A stretch of 46,766 nt of DNA from contig JAEOTE010000033.1 in the NCBI GenBank assembly GCA_016839945.1, forward strand, positions 1-46,766, given 5' to 3'. The position numbers and the translations under genes are program-made. Each line of letters starts with the position of its first letter. The first letter of the stretch is position 1. This document shows, piece after piece, positions 26,853-34,688 of this stretch. The notes beneath the pieces were generated by a model that had not been told where the DNA came from, made no database searches, and saw nothing but the letters and a program-made list of their open reading frames with translations. Origin of the DNA: Candidatus Heimdallarchaeota archaeon (GTDB taxonomy: Archaea > Asgardarchaeota > Heimdallarchaeia > Heimdallarchaeales > Heimdallarchaeaceae).

Positions 26853-27836
26853 ATGTCTGAAGATTCTAACGACACCAAAGTAAAAACTAAAAAAGAGAAA
26901 AAGAGGAGAGAAAAGAAAGAAAAACCACCCAAAGTTAAAAAAGAAGGTACTTTTGGACAAAAAATCGGAAGAGGATTTGTTGTTTTCTTTAAAGGCGTTG
27001 GTAAAGTTATCAAGGGTTTCTTCAAATACTGTCTATTTCCATTCTGGTATACAGGTGTCTTATTTGAAAAAACATTCAGATTTCTGAAAACACGAAGTGA
27101 CGAACCACTTACAGAAGATGATAAGAATTACTTGTCTTTAATACCAACACTGTTTTTCATGTTTGGTCTTTGTATTCTAATTCTATATCTGTTATTTGCT
27201 ACACCTGTTTTTGAAGAAACTAAAGAGTTGATTGAAAATGAAAGCTTTTGGCAATCTGTTGGACAATTCTTTGTGGACCTTTGGAATGGTTTTGTAAATC
27301 TTCTTGAAATTGTCTTTGTAGATTTCTTCTGGAATATGATTGTTATTCCTTTTGCTGACCTTCTAAGTTCTCATCACTGGGTTTCAGCGTTTGTATTATT
27401 GTTTGCTGTTATACTAGTTATTGGTCTTAGTATTTTAATTATCAATATCGCTAAGAAAGGCAAACTCTTCATTTTCCTAGGAAACTTTTTCGGTAAAATT
27501 GGCAGAGGAATCAAGAAAGGTCATGAAGCAATAAAGAGGTTTGTTCTAAAGTATCTCATAGGAGAGAGATATATTACTACAAGAACAAAAAACTTCTTCT
27601 GGACCAATGTACTTCTACAATTCTTATTAACTATAATATTCATTGTATTCTCCATTTATTTGGTAGTAGAACAATACCAAGCTGGAGTCTGGGATAGTAT
27701 AGCAATAATGAATTTCGCAATTGTAGCTGCAGGAATGTTGTTCCTCCTAGTAGGTGTTTTTGCTACATGGTTCTTTAGTCTAGTTCATGGAGTATCCTCT
27801 TCACCTTCAAAGGATCTGAAAGCTGCAAAAGAGTAA
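26853..27836 (+). CDS. Polytopic membrane protein with Lys-rich N-terminus, function unknown
   Basis: 327 residues. The first ~35 residues are extremely Lys/Glu-rich (KVKTKKEKKRREKKEKPPK). An amphipathic, aromatic stretch (GRGFVVFFKGVGKVIKGFF) follows. About five membrane helices come after: FWYTGVLFEKTF (possibly re-entrant), LIPTLFFMFGLCILILYLLF, WVSAFVLLFAVILVIGLSIL, NVLLQFLLTIIFIVFSIYLV and AIVAAGMLFLLVGVFATWFF. The basic N-terminus would sit in the cytoplasm and could bind nucleic acid or acidic lipid. No family is recognised. Confidence 0.7.
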   Translation: MSEDSNDTKVKTKKEKKRREKKEKPPKVKKEGTFGQKIGRGFVVFFKGVGKVIKGFFKYCLFPFWYTGVLFEKTFRFLKTRSDEPLTEDDKNYLSLIPTLFFMFGLCILILYLLFATPVFEETKELIENESFWQSVGQFFVDLWNGFVNLLEIVFVDFFWNMIVIPFADLLSSHHWVSAFVLLFAVILVIGLSILIINIAKKGKLFIFLGNFFGKIGRGIKKGHEAIKRFVLKYLIGERYITTRTKNFFWTNVLLQFLLTIIFIVFSIYLVVEQYQAGVWDSIAIMNFAIVAAGMLFLLVGVFATWFFSLVHGVSSSPSKDLKAAKE

Positions 27837-27873
27837 GATATCTAAAGAAGGAAGAACAAAATCCTTCATCCAA

Positions 27874-27887
27874 TTTTTTTTTTGTTT
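27874..27887 (+). terminator. T-tract terminator before the GAPDH gene
   Basis: A run of ten T followed by GTTTT lies about 37 bases after the stop at 27836. Confidence 0.6.
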
Positions 27888-27905
27888 TAAAATGCGTAAG
27901 TAAAA

Positions 27906-27917
27906 TTTAATATATAG
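27906..27917 (+). promoter_or_regulatory. TATA box of the GAPDH gene
   Basis: TTTAATATATAG predicts transcription start near 27938. A GTGAT ribosome binding site (27941-27945) then precedes the ATG at 27950. Confidence 0.6.
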
Positions 27918-27949
27918 CTTTTAATCAGTACTTCGTATTAGTGATTGTT

Positions 27950-28963
27950 ATGAAAATAAGAATAGGAATAAATGGATTTGGAAGAATAGGACGAGGAATT
28001 TTTCACGCAGGATTTAACAATGAGAATCTTGAATTTGTGGGCATTAATGACATCACTGACGCTAAAACTCTAGCACATATGTTAAAGTATGATAGCGTGC
28101 ATGGACGATTTTCACAGGATGTAGAGTACACAGAGAATTCTCTAATCATTAATGGAAAGGAGATACCAATTTCCAAGGAGAGAGATCCAGCAGATATACC
28201 ATGGGATAAATGGGAAGTTGATTTAGTTTTTGAATGTGTAGGAATATTTAGAACTTATGAGTTAGCTTCAAAACATCTAAAGGGAGGAGTTAAAGGAGTC
28301 TTACTCTCTGCACCAGATAAAGGAAAAGTCACTCCAATTCCAACATTTGTTATGGGAGTTAACGAAGAATCTTATGAACCTGAACAACATAAAGTAATTT
28401 CTAATGCAAGCTGCACCACTAACTGTTATGCTCCAGTTACAAAAGTTATCGATGATAATTTTGGGATAGAATCAGGTTATATGACAACCGTTCATTCTTA
28501 TACAACAGATCAAAAAATCCTTGACTTACCTCACAGTGATTTAAGACGTGCAAGAGCTGCAGCTTTGTCAATGATACCAACATCAACAGGAGCTGCTACT
28601 GCTGTAGGAAAAGTCCTTCCCCATTTGGAAGGAAAACTACAAGCAATTTCAATAAGAGTACCCACACCTAATGTTTCATTAATAGATTCTATTTACAGTT
28701 TAGAAAAAGAAGTCACAAAAGAGGAAGTGAATAATGCATTTATTGATGCGTCTAAAACCAAATTAAAAGGCATACTAGACGTATCTAAAGAGCCACTAGT
28801 TTCATATGATTATAATGGAAATCCATATTCTGCAACCGTTGATTTACCTTTGACTATGTCTTATAAGAATCAAATTAAGATTGTTGCATGGTATGATAAT
28901 GAGACAGGTTATTCACACAGAATGATTGATTTAGCAAAATATGTAATGAGTAAAGTAAGTTAA
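27950..28963 (+). CDS. gap: Glyceraldehyde-3-phosphate dehydrogenase, class I (bacterial/eukaryotic type)
   Basis: 337 residues from ATG 27950; the in-frame GTG at 27941 is part of the ribosome binding site. The N-terminal Rossmann motif is INGFGRIGRG. The sequence NDITD after the second strand marks NAD preference. The catalytic site is SNASCTTNC with C155 as nucleophile, and H182 (TVHSYT) is the base. The C-terminus has the WYDNETGYSHRM motif. It oxidises glyceraldehyde 3-phosphate to 1,3-bisphosphoglycerate, or works in reverse in gluconeogenesis. Most archaea use a distinct class II enzyme, so this gene probably came from bacteria. It is monocistronic and convergent with the small protein at 28966. 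Confidence 0.95.
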   Translation: MKIRIGINGFGRIGRGIFHAGFNNENLEFVGINDITDAKTLAHMLKYDSVHGRFSQDVEYTENSLIINGKEIPISKERDPADIPWDKWEVDLVFECVGIFRTYELASKHLKGGVKGVLLSAPDKGKVTPIPTFVMGVNEESYEPEQHKVISNASCTTNCYAPVTKVIDDNFGIESGYMTTVHSYTTDQKILDLPHSDLRRARAAALSMIPTSTGAATAVGKVLPHLEGKLQAISIRVPTPNVSLIDSIYSLEKEVTKEEVNNAFIDASKTKLKGILDVSKEPLVSYDYNGNPYSATVDLPLTMSYKNQIKIVAWYDNETGYSHRMIDLAKYVMSKVS

Positions 28964-28965
28964 TC

Positions 28966-29322
28966 TCACTCCTCTTTTACACTTTTTATTAATCCTACAA
29001 ACGCCTTATATAGACACTCAGGACATCCTTGTGCATTTGGATCCATAAAAAGTAACACTTCTCTTGTTTTTTCATAAAATTCTCTTTGTATTAGCGTGTC
29101 GTTTATTTTTACTACCATTTGCTTTGTAGGGCAAAATATGTTTTCATCACTATTTGTGGTTACAGCATTTAGACAAAATAATGGATTCTTGAATTCCTCT
29201 AAATCTGCAACAAAAAGTTCTTCAGGATCATAGAAAGATATAAGCAATATTTGTTCAAACTCATCCTCCAATATACAGTATGTTACATTCTCCATTTCTC
29301 TATACATTGGACACGGTTGCAT
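28966..29322 (-). CDS. Small Cys-containing protein of unknown function (118 aa)
   Basis: The ATG at 29322 is chosen because a TATA box (29344-29354) lies 27 bases upstream, giving a leaderless message; the longer TTG start at 29331 would lie upstream of the predicted transcript start. Cysteines occur in QPCPMY, TYCIL, LFCLN, IFCPTK and a terminal QGCPECLYK; the CPEC pair could bind a metal or form a disulfide. The middle is acidic and beta-rich. It is not recognised. The stop lies two bases from the GAPDH stop on the other strand. Confidence 0.65.
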   Translation of the reverse strand: MQPCPMYREMENVTYCILEDEFEQILLISFYDPEELFVADLEEFKNPLFCLNAVTTNSDENIFCPTKQMVVKINDTLIQREFYEKTREVLLFMDPNAQGCPECLYKAFVGLIKSVKEE

Positions 29323-29343
29323 GATCCACAAATACTTCGCCCT

Positions 29344-29354
29344 ATAATATATAA
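29344..29354 (-). promoter_or_regulatory. TATA box of the Cys-containing small protein gene
   Basis: On the minus strand CTTATATATTA, centred 27 bases before the ATG at 29322. Confidence 0.6.
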
Positions 29355-29392
29355 GAATCTACTACATAAAAATTTTACAATACTTCTCAATC

Positions 29393-29407
29393 AAAAAAAG
29401 AAAAAAA
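29393..29407 (-). terminator. T-tract terminator of the ATPase/coiled-coil operon
   Basis: On the minus strand two runs of seven T separated by one C, 25 bases after the stop at 29432. Confidence 0.55.
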
Positions 29408-29431
29408 CAGAGGGTTGGGTTTTTCAATTCT

Positions 29432-32400
29432 TTAACCAGCTCTCATAGGAGCTCTACTTCTAAATTCATAGTAGATTTTGGTTATTTCTCTTACCATTTC
29501 CTCATTGAATGTAACTATTAGTACAGGTTCTCCGCTAGGAGCTTTATGTCCAAGAAAACCTTCTTCAATTCCATCTCTTGTTCCTAACATTACTGTTAAT
29601 TGTGGATCGTCCTTTACTGTAACATTTCCCATACTTAGCAGTTTATTTAACACAGCTTTATCTGCATCAGAATGAGATCCAGTATTAGTAACTATTTCCA
29701 GTTTTCTACCAAACTCATCAAGAAAGTCTGCATCTATCCAGTGTAATAAGGGAGATATGACAGTCGCTGAAGATTTAGTATGTCTTAATAATGACATCAT
29801 TGCTCCATAAACCTGTTCATTACCTGAAATTAACCAAATGTCTTCGATAGGGCTTGGTTCAATTCCTTTTCCTAGAGACAGAACATTCTTGAGTAATTTC
29901 ATTGATTCTCCTGTTGCCGCTAAAACCACATCAATCTTACTTGGGATAGCATTTAATATTCCTGTGATGTTTGCATCGACGTTTTCTATGTCGTTTTGTG
30001 TTCCTTTAATGATTTCTTCCTTGAAGGCCATTATTTGTGAGTTGTATTGTTCTCTTTGAGTGTCTGCTATTTGTGAATCTTGCAAAGCTTTATCCAATTT
30101 CTCTTTTAGAGAATTCAAAAATGAGCTAAACAGATCATCAATAGCTTTTTCTAGATTCTTAAGATCAGTTCCTATAGTTTCATTACCAGAAGTTATAGCT
30201 TCTGTAAGAGTGTCCCTTGTTCCTTGAATGCTTGTTACTAGTGCTGAAGAATTTGCATCTGAATTTGTAATAAAACTGTTAATCTGATGTGTAATGTTCA
30301 GTTCATAATCGTTCTTCTCCTTCTCAAACTCTTCTTGAATTGAAGTTACATTATTACTAAATTCAGTGGCCATTTGTTCATGTGTGTTTTCTAAATCCTT
30401 ATGGACACCAGCATACATGTTGTCTATTTCGCTTTGAGTTTTCTCTTGAAATTCCTTAATAGAAGTTGTAAGTTTATTACCAAAAGCTTTGGAATCAGTA
30501 TTAACCCACTTTGGATAATCTTTGGATAATTTCTGTAATTCTCCTTTTGTTTGAGTTATAGCTTCATCCAACAGTGAGGATTTTTCAGGAGATACAGTTA
30601 ATTCTGCCATTAATCCTTCAGTACTTTCCAAAAATTGTTGAACTTCTTGTTCAATTAAGCTGTCAATTTCATTTTCTACTGCTGCTGTTTGAGTACTATA
30701 ATTTGCTGCAGCTTCATCCAAAGTAACTGAAACATCAGTATCAAGTGCATTTTTTGCGGAATCAAATTCACCTTGTAATGATTCCATTGTTCCATCCATC
30801 GATGAAATAACACTTTTCACTAATTTTGAATGTTCATCAATATTTGTTTTAAGAGTATCTTGAAGGTTGGTCATAACATCTTTATTATTGTTAGTCATCA
30901 AGGACAATATTTCTTCTTTTGAAGCTTGTAATGCAGCTAAGCCTTCTTCAATATGCAAGTGCATACTTGTTTTTTCTCCCTCTTCTAAATCTTCCCCTGC
31001 AGTTTCAGGGGCACTTATTAGACCTTCTAAGGAGTTTTTGATTGAATTTGTAACACCAGAAAATGCTTCAGATTCTGTTCCAACGACATCTTTTAGTTTT
31101 TTAGTACTTGTGTTTTGAATTTCATTAAATTGTTCTTCATAGGTTCCATATGTATCTACAATTGTATTCTTCATTTCGTTTAATGAAGTTGCAAATTGAT
31201 TACTTATTTCCTTCCTGGAGCCTTCTAATGTTTGACTCATTGATTGAAGAGTTCTATCTTTAAACTGTACCAAATCATCTAATCTCGAATTTATTTTCTC
31301 AAAAATATCAGTAGATAAGTTAGTCATAGAGCTTGAAAAAGTATTTATCATTTCTTCAATTTTCGATCCGACATTTTCTTTAATCAGTTGAATGTCTCTA
31401 TACATACTACCTATCTGATTCGCCATTCTAGGACCTTCATCCTTGCCAAAAACTCTCTGAAGCTGTTTAGTATCTAATCCCTGGAAAGAACTGTTTATTT
31501 CTTCCATTGTTGCTATAGCTGATTTGAATTGATCCTCAAGCTCCTTCAATCTTTCAAGACTTGCTTGATAGTTAATTTGAACAAGATTTGGAACTTGATC
31601 TCTGATATCTCGTCCTTTTTTTGAGAAATCATCAGTGAATACTTCTACATCATTCCTAAATTGTTCTTCTTTCTCGCTTACTAGGCTTTTGATGGATTCA
31701 TCATTGGTTTTTACATTATCTTCAATGTTTTTAATTACAGAACTTTTCAGCTCTTTCAAATGAGAAGTAAAACCTGTATTATATTCATCATTGGTTGTAG
31801 TGAATTGATTTATTCTGTTTTCTAGAGACTTTTGATATTTGTTAGTTTTTTTAGTTAAATCGCTTATAATGACATTTGTAGATTCTTCAAAAGCTGCCAT
31901 TATCTCTGAGATAAACAATTTAATTTGGTCACTCACTTTTTCAATAGAAGAAGACAAACTCTCTTCGAATAAATTAAATCCATTATCTATTCCTTTCTTA
32001 AGTAAAGCTAAAAGATTATCACTATTCTTCTTAAAATCACTAAGATAAGTAGTCAAATCTTTTCCAAGATTGATTTTCATTTCTTCTGTTTTTGCTTCAG
32101 TTTGGGTTATTAATTCTCCCAATTTCTCAACAGAATCAACCTTGGTTTTATTGAGTAGCTCAACAAACTGGTTTTCATTATTCTTTAGAATATTAACTGC
32201 TGTTTCCTTGGATTTATCTATGGATGTTCTAATTCTGTTTGTTGTTGCTTCTTCCAATTTCTTTAATTCTTCATTAAGGGATGTTAGAATCTGTTTTACT
32301 TTCTCTTGGTATTCATCTAATTTAGTATTATAGTTTTCAACTATTTTGTTCACAGTACCTGATAATTTCTTAGATGAATCATGTGATATTGTATTGGCAT

Positions 32401-33217
32401 CAGAAGATAATTTAACAACAGAATCATTTGTTATTTTATCTATAGTATTTTTTCTAGCTTCTGCAGCTTCTAAGAATTGTTGGCTTTGAATTGATAAACT
32501 CTCTTTTATGCCTTCCACTTTTTCCAAAACTGCATTAAGCTGAATATCTGTTCTATTATTGTGTTCTGCTTGTAGAGAACCTAATGTTTCCTCAATTTTA
32601 ATCTTGAAGTTTTCATGATGCTCTCCAATTTTATGAATTGTTGTATCAAAGGATGAAAGTACATTTTCTTTTACTCTCTGAGCAGCTTTAGCGATTACAT
32701 CACTATTTGATTCTGCCAGTGTTGAAGTTTCAGTATTTACTTTTCCTACAATTTCAGATACTTCTTTTTTACTTGAAGAAATAACTTCTGCTAAAGAGTC
32801 TAAAAATTGTTTGGATGTACTAGTTACATCTGCAGCATGACTATCTGCATTTTGAGTGATAGTATCATGAAAAGAAGCTAATTGGGATCTTAAATTTTGC
32901 ATAGTTTTGTTCCAATCAGCTTTAACATCATCACTCAAAGCTTTCAATTCATTTTCTAAACGTTGTGATACATCTTCAGTTAGTTTAATTTGTGGAGGTA
33001 AGGGGATGAAATAGGGAGTTCCTTCTTCATTCTTTGCTTTAATTTCTTTGACATATCCTTTACCTACTAACTTGTTAAGAGCACCCCTTATTGAATCAAC
33101 AGGTTGTTTGTAATATGATTGTATTTGACCCATTGTTCTAGAGCCAAACTGAACAATTGTTGCATAAACCTGTATTTCATCTTCGGTTAAACCAATTTTT
33201 TCTAATGTTCCTTCCAT
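29432..33217 (-). CDS. Giant TrmB-like protein: winged helix, ~1000-residue coiled coil, C-terminal PLD/TrmB-like domain
   Basis: 1261 residues from ATG 33217, which has GTGATT five bases ahead; the GTG at 33226 is only part of that site. Residues about 2-75 are a TrmB-type winged helix (EKIGLTEDEIQVYATIVQFG, SIRGALNKLVGKGYVKEI). Residues about 80-1110 are almost all predicted amphipathic helix, rich in S, T, N, E and K with repeated E-x-x-x-x-F and SLxxLK-type segments, resembling chemoreceptor or apolipoprotein-like coils. A less coiled island lies near 590-625 (TKQLQRVFGKDEGPRMANQ). The last ~130 residues (IWLISGNEQVYGAMMSLL to the end) resemble the PLD-like effector domain of TrmB regulators but lack the HxK catalytic motif. 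No cysteine anywhere. Ordinary TrmB regulators are about 250-350 residues. Last gene of the three-gene operon. It probably binds DNA and forms long rods or oligomers; role unknown. Confidence 0.82.
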   Translation of the reverse strand: MEGTLEKIGLTEDEIQVYATIVQFGSRTMGQIQSYYKQPVDSIRGALNKLVGKGYVKEIKAKNEEGTPYFIPLPPQIKLTEDVSQRLENELKALSDDVKADWNKTMQNLRSQLASFHDTITQNADSHAADVTSTSKQFLDSLAEVISSSKKEVSEIVGKVNTETSTLAESNSDVIAKAAQRVKENVLSSFDTTIHKIGEHHENFKIKIEETLGSLQAEHNNRTDIQLNAVLEKVEGIKESLSIQSQQFLEAAEARKNTIDKITNDSVVKLSSDANTISHDSSKKLSGTVNKIVENYNTKLDEYQEKVKQILTSLNEELKKLEEATTNRIRTSIDKSKETAVNILKNNENQFVELLNKTKVDSVEKLGELITQTEAKTEEMKINLGKDLTTYLSDFKKNSDNLLALLKKGIDNGFNLFEESLSSSIEKVSDQIKLFISEIMAAFEESTNVIISDLTKKTNKYQKSLENRINQFTTTNDEYNTGFTSHLKELKSSVIKNIEDNVKTNDESIKSLVSEKEEQFRNDVEVFTDDFSKKGRDIRDQVPNLVQINYQASLERLKELEDQFKSAIATMEEINSSFQGLDTKQLQRVFGKDEGPRMANQIGSMYRDIQLIKENVGSKIEEMINTFSSSMTNLSTDIFEKINSRLDDLVQFKDRTLQSMSQTLEGSRKEISNQFATSLNEMKNTIVDTYGTYEEQFNEIQNTSTKKLKDVVGTESEAFSGVTNSIKNSLEGLISAPETAGEDLEEGEKTSMHLHIEEGLAALQASKEEILSLMTNNNKDVMTNLQDTLKTNIDEHSKLVKSVISSMDGTMESLQGEFDSAKNALDTDVSVTLDEAAANYSTQTAAVENEIDSLIEQEVQQFLESTEGLMAELTVSPEKSSLLDEAITQTKGELQKLSKDYPKWVNTDSKAFGNKLTTSIKEFQEKTQSEIDNMYAGVHKDLENTHEQMATEFSNNVTSIQEEFEKEKNDYELNITHQINSFITNSDANSSALVTSIQGTRDTLTEAITSGNETIGTDLKNLEKAIDDLFSSFLNSLKEKLDKALQDSQIADTQREQYNSQIMAFKEEIIKGTQNDIENVDANITGILNAIPSKIDVVLAATGESMKLLKNVLSLGKGIEPSPIEDIWLISGNEQVYGAMMSLLRHTKSSATVISPLLHWIDADFLDEFGRKLEIVTNTGSHSDADKAVLNKLLSMGNVTVKDDPQLTVMLGTRDGIEEGFLGHKAPSGEPVLIVTFNEEMVREITKIYYEFRSRAPMRAG

Positions 33218-33225
33218 TTTAATCA

Positions 33226-34680
33226 CTAATCATATAATTCGTTTTTAATAGATTCTATATTTCTTTCTAATTTTTCTAATCTACTTATTATGTCCTTACG
33301 TATTTTTTCTGATTGTTCTGCAAGTCTAAATTGTTCTTTTGCTTCTGCTTCTAAGTCAGAAATAGTGGTTTCTTGTGTGCTTGCTATCTGACCTTTAGCT
33401 GTGGAAGCAAGTGTTGAAATTTCTGCAGTACTATCTTTTTGAACTGATTCTACTCTGGCTTTAATTTGATTGCTTGTTCTTTCTATAGATGATAGTAATT
33501 CTTGAGCTTCTGCTTCTAATTCAGAAACATTTTTCTCTAAAGTTGAAGTAGATTGTTTTTCCAAAGAGGAAACTTGATTTGTAAATTTATTCATCATATC
33601 TGACATATTAGTTGATAATTCATCTTGTTCTTTAGCCAAAATTGTTTTTGATTCGTCCTTTACAGCATCTGATTGACTTGAGAATGAATTCAATATGTCA
33701 TCTACATCTTTTCCAAATTTGTTTTCGAAACCATTTAGGTCTGTTTTGTACTCCTCAAGTTGTTTGCTTGTTAGAGCTTCATAAGCTTCTATCATTGATT
33801 GTTTTGAAGTATTAAAATTAGTCATAGCTACTTCGTTAACATCAATCATACCTTTTTCATATTCAGCTAGTACTGTTTGTATCTTTGCTATTTCGTCAAC
33901 AAGATACTTATCCATTGTATCTGAAACACCTGAAAGCTCTGTTTGAATTCTTTGAACAGCATTAGTAACAAGCTGTCCTAGTTCATTTTTAATTCTGTTA
34001 AAACTTTCAAAGATAGATTCCATGTTTTCTGTGAGTTTGTCACCATACTCCGCTCGAAGATGTTCTATTGATTCTAACATAATATTTTCAGTTATGTTGA
34101 TATTACCCTCGAGCTCCTTTTTCATGTCATCAATGTTTTTGGAAAATGAAGAAATTTTATTTTCCTTTATCTCTCCAACATTAGATTTGACACTAGTTAT
34201 ATTTTTCCTGAATGTGTTTACTTGATCATTAGCAAGACGTTCAATATCTAGATTGTGAGAACTTAAAATTGAAGCTATATTTTCTTCAAAGGTTGAAGAG
34301 TAATTATCAAATTTTGTTTTATAATCAGTTAATAACGAGACTATTGATTCTTTAAGATTTGAAATACTCTCTGTTGTTTTGTTGAATTCTACTTGAACAG
34401 ACTCATTTTGTGAACTTGTCCATTCCTCTATTAGATTCACATCTTCTGAAGTATTTTTGTTAATGATATTATCTAACGTTGTTTTATTTTCTTCAATTAA
34501 ATTTCTAAGGTTCTCATTTAATGTAATAAACTTATTTTGTATTAGTGTTGAAAGTGTTTGATAATATTGTTGTAATTCTTGTAGATTCTCTAAAGATTCC
34601 TTGAAAGAAGTTATCTCACTCTCAAAATTTTCAATTTCTTTTCTTATCTTTTCTAAATCTTTTGTTACTCTCTCTGACAT
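33226..34680 (-). CDS. 484-residue coiled-coil protein, operon partner
   Basis: Heptad-patterned helix runs from residue 1 to the end (SERVTKDLEKIRKEIENFE ... LEKLERNIESIKNELYD). No globular domain, signal peptide, membrane span or cysteine is visible. Near the C-terminus a short sequence is duplicated (SELEAEAQE and SDLEAEAKE, about 50 residues apart). Composition closely matches the coiled coil of the downstream giant protein, so the two may pair. The start has a strong ribosome binding site (AGGTGAGGAA), and the gap to the ATPase upstream is 8 bp. The stop codon overlaps the next gene's ribosome binding region (TAGTGATT), indicating translational coupling. Resemblance to SMC-like coils is by composition only. 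Confidence 0.8.
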   Translation of the reverse strand: MSERVTKDLEKIRKEIENFESEITSFKESLENLQELQQYYQTLSTLIQNKFITLNENLRNLIEENKTTLDNIINKNTSEDVNLIEEWTSSQNESVQVEFNKTTESISNLKESIVSLLTDYKTKFDNYSSTFEENIASILSSHNLDIERLANDQVNTFRKNITSVKSNVGEIKENKISSFSKNIDDMKKELEGNINITENIMLESIEHLRAEYGDKLTENMESIFESFNRIKNELGQLVTNAVQRIQTELSGVSDTMDKYLVDEIAKIQTVLAEYEKGMIDVNEVAMTNFNTSKQSMIEAYEALTSKQLEEYKTDLNGFENKFGKDVDDILNSFSSQSDAVKDESKTILAKEQDELSTNMSDMMNKFTNQVSSLEKQSTSTLEKNVSELEAEAQELLSSIERTSNQIKARVESVQKDSTAEISTLASTAKGQIASTQETTISDLEAEAKEQFRLAEQSEKIRKDIISRLEKLERNIESIKNELYD

Positions 34681-34688
34681 TTCCTCAC

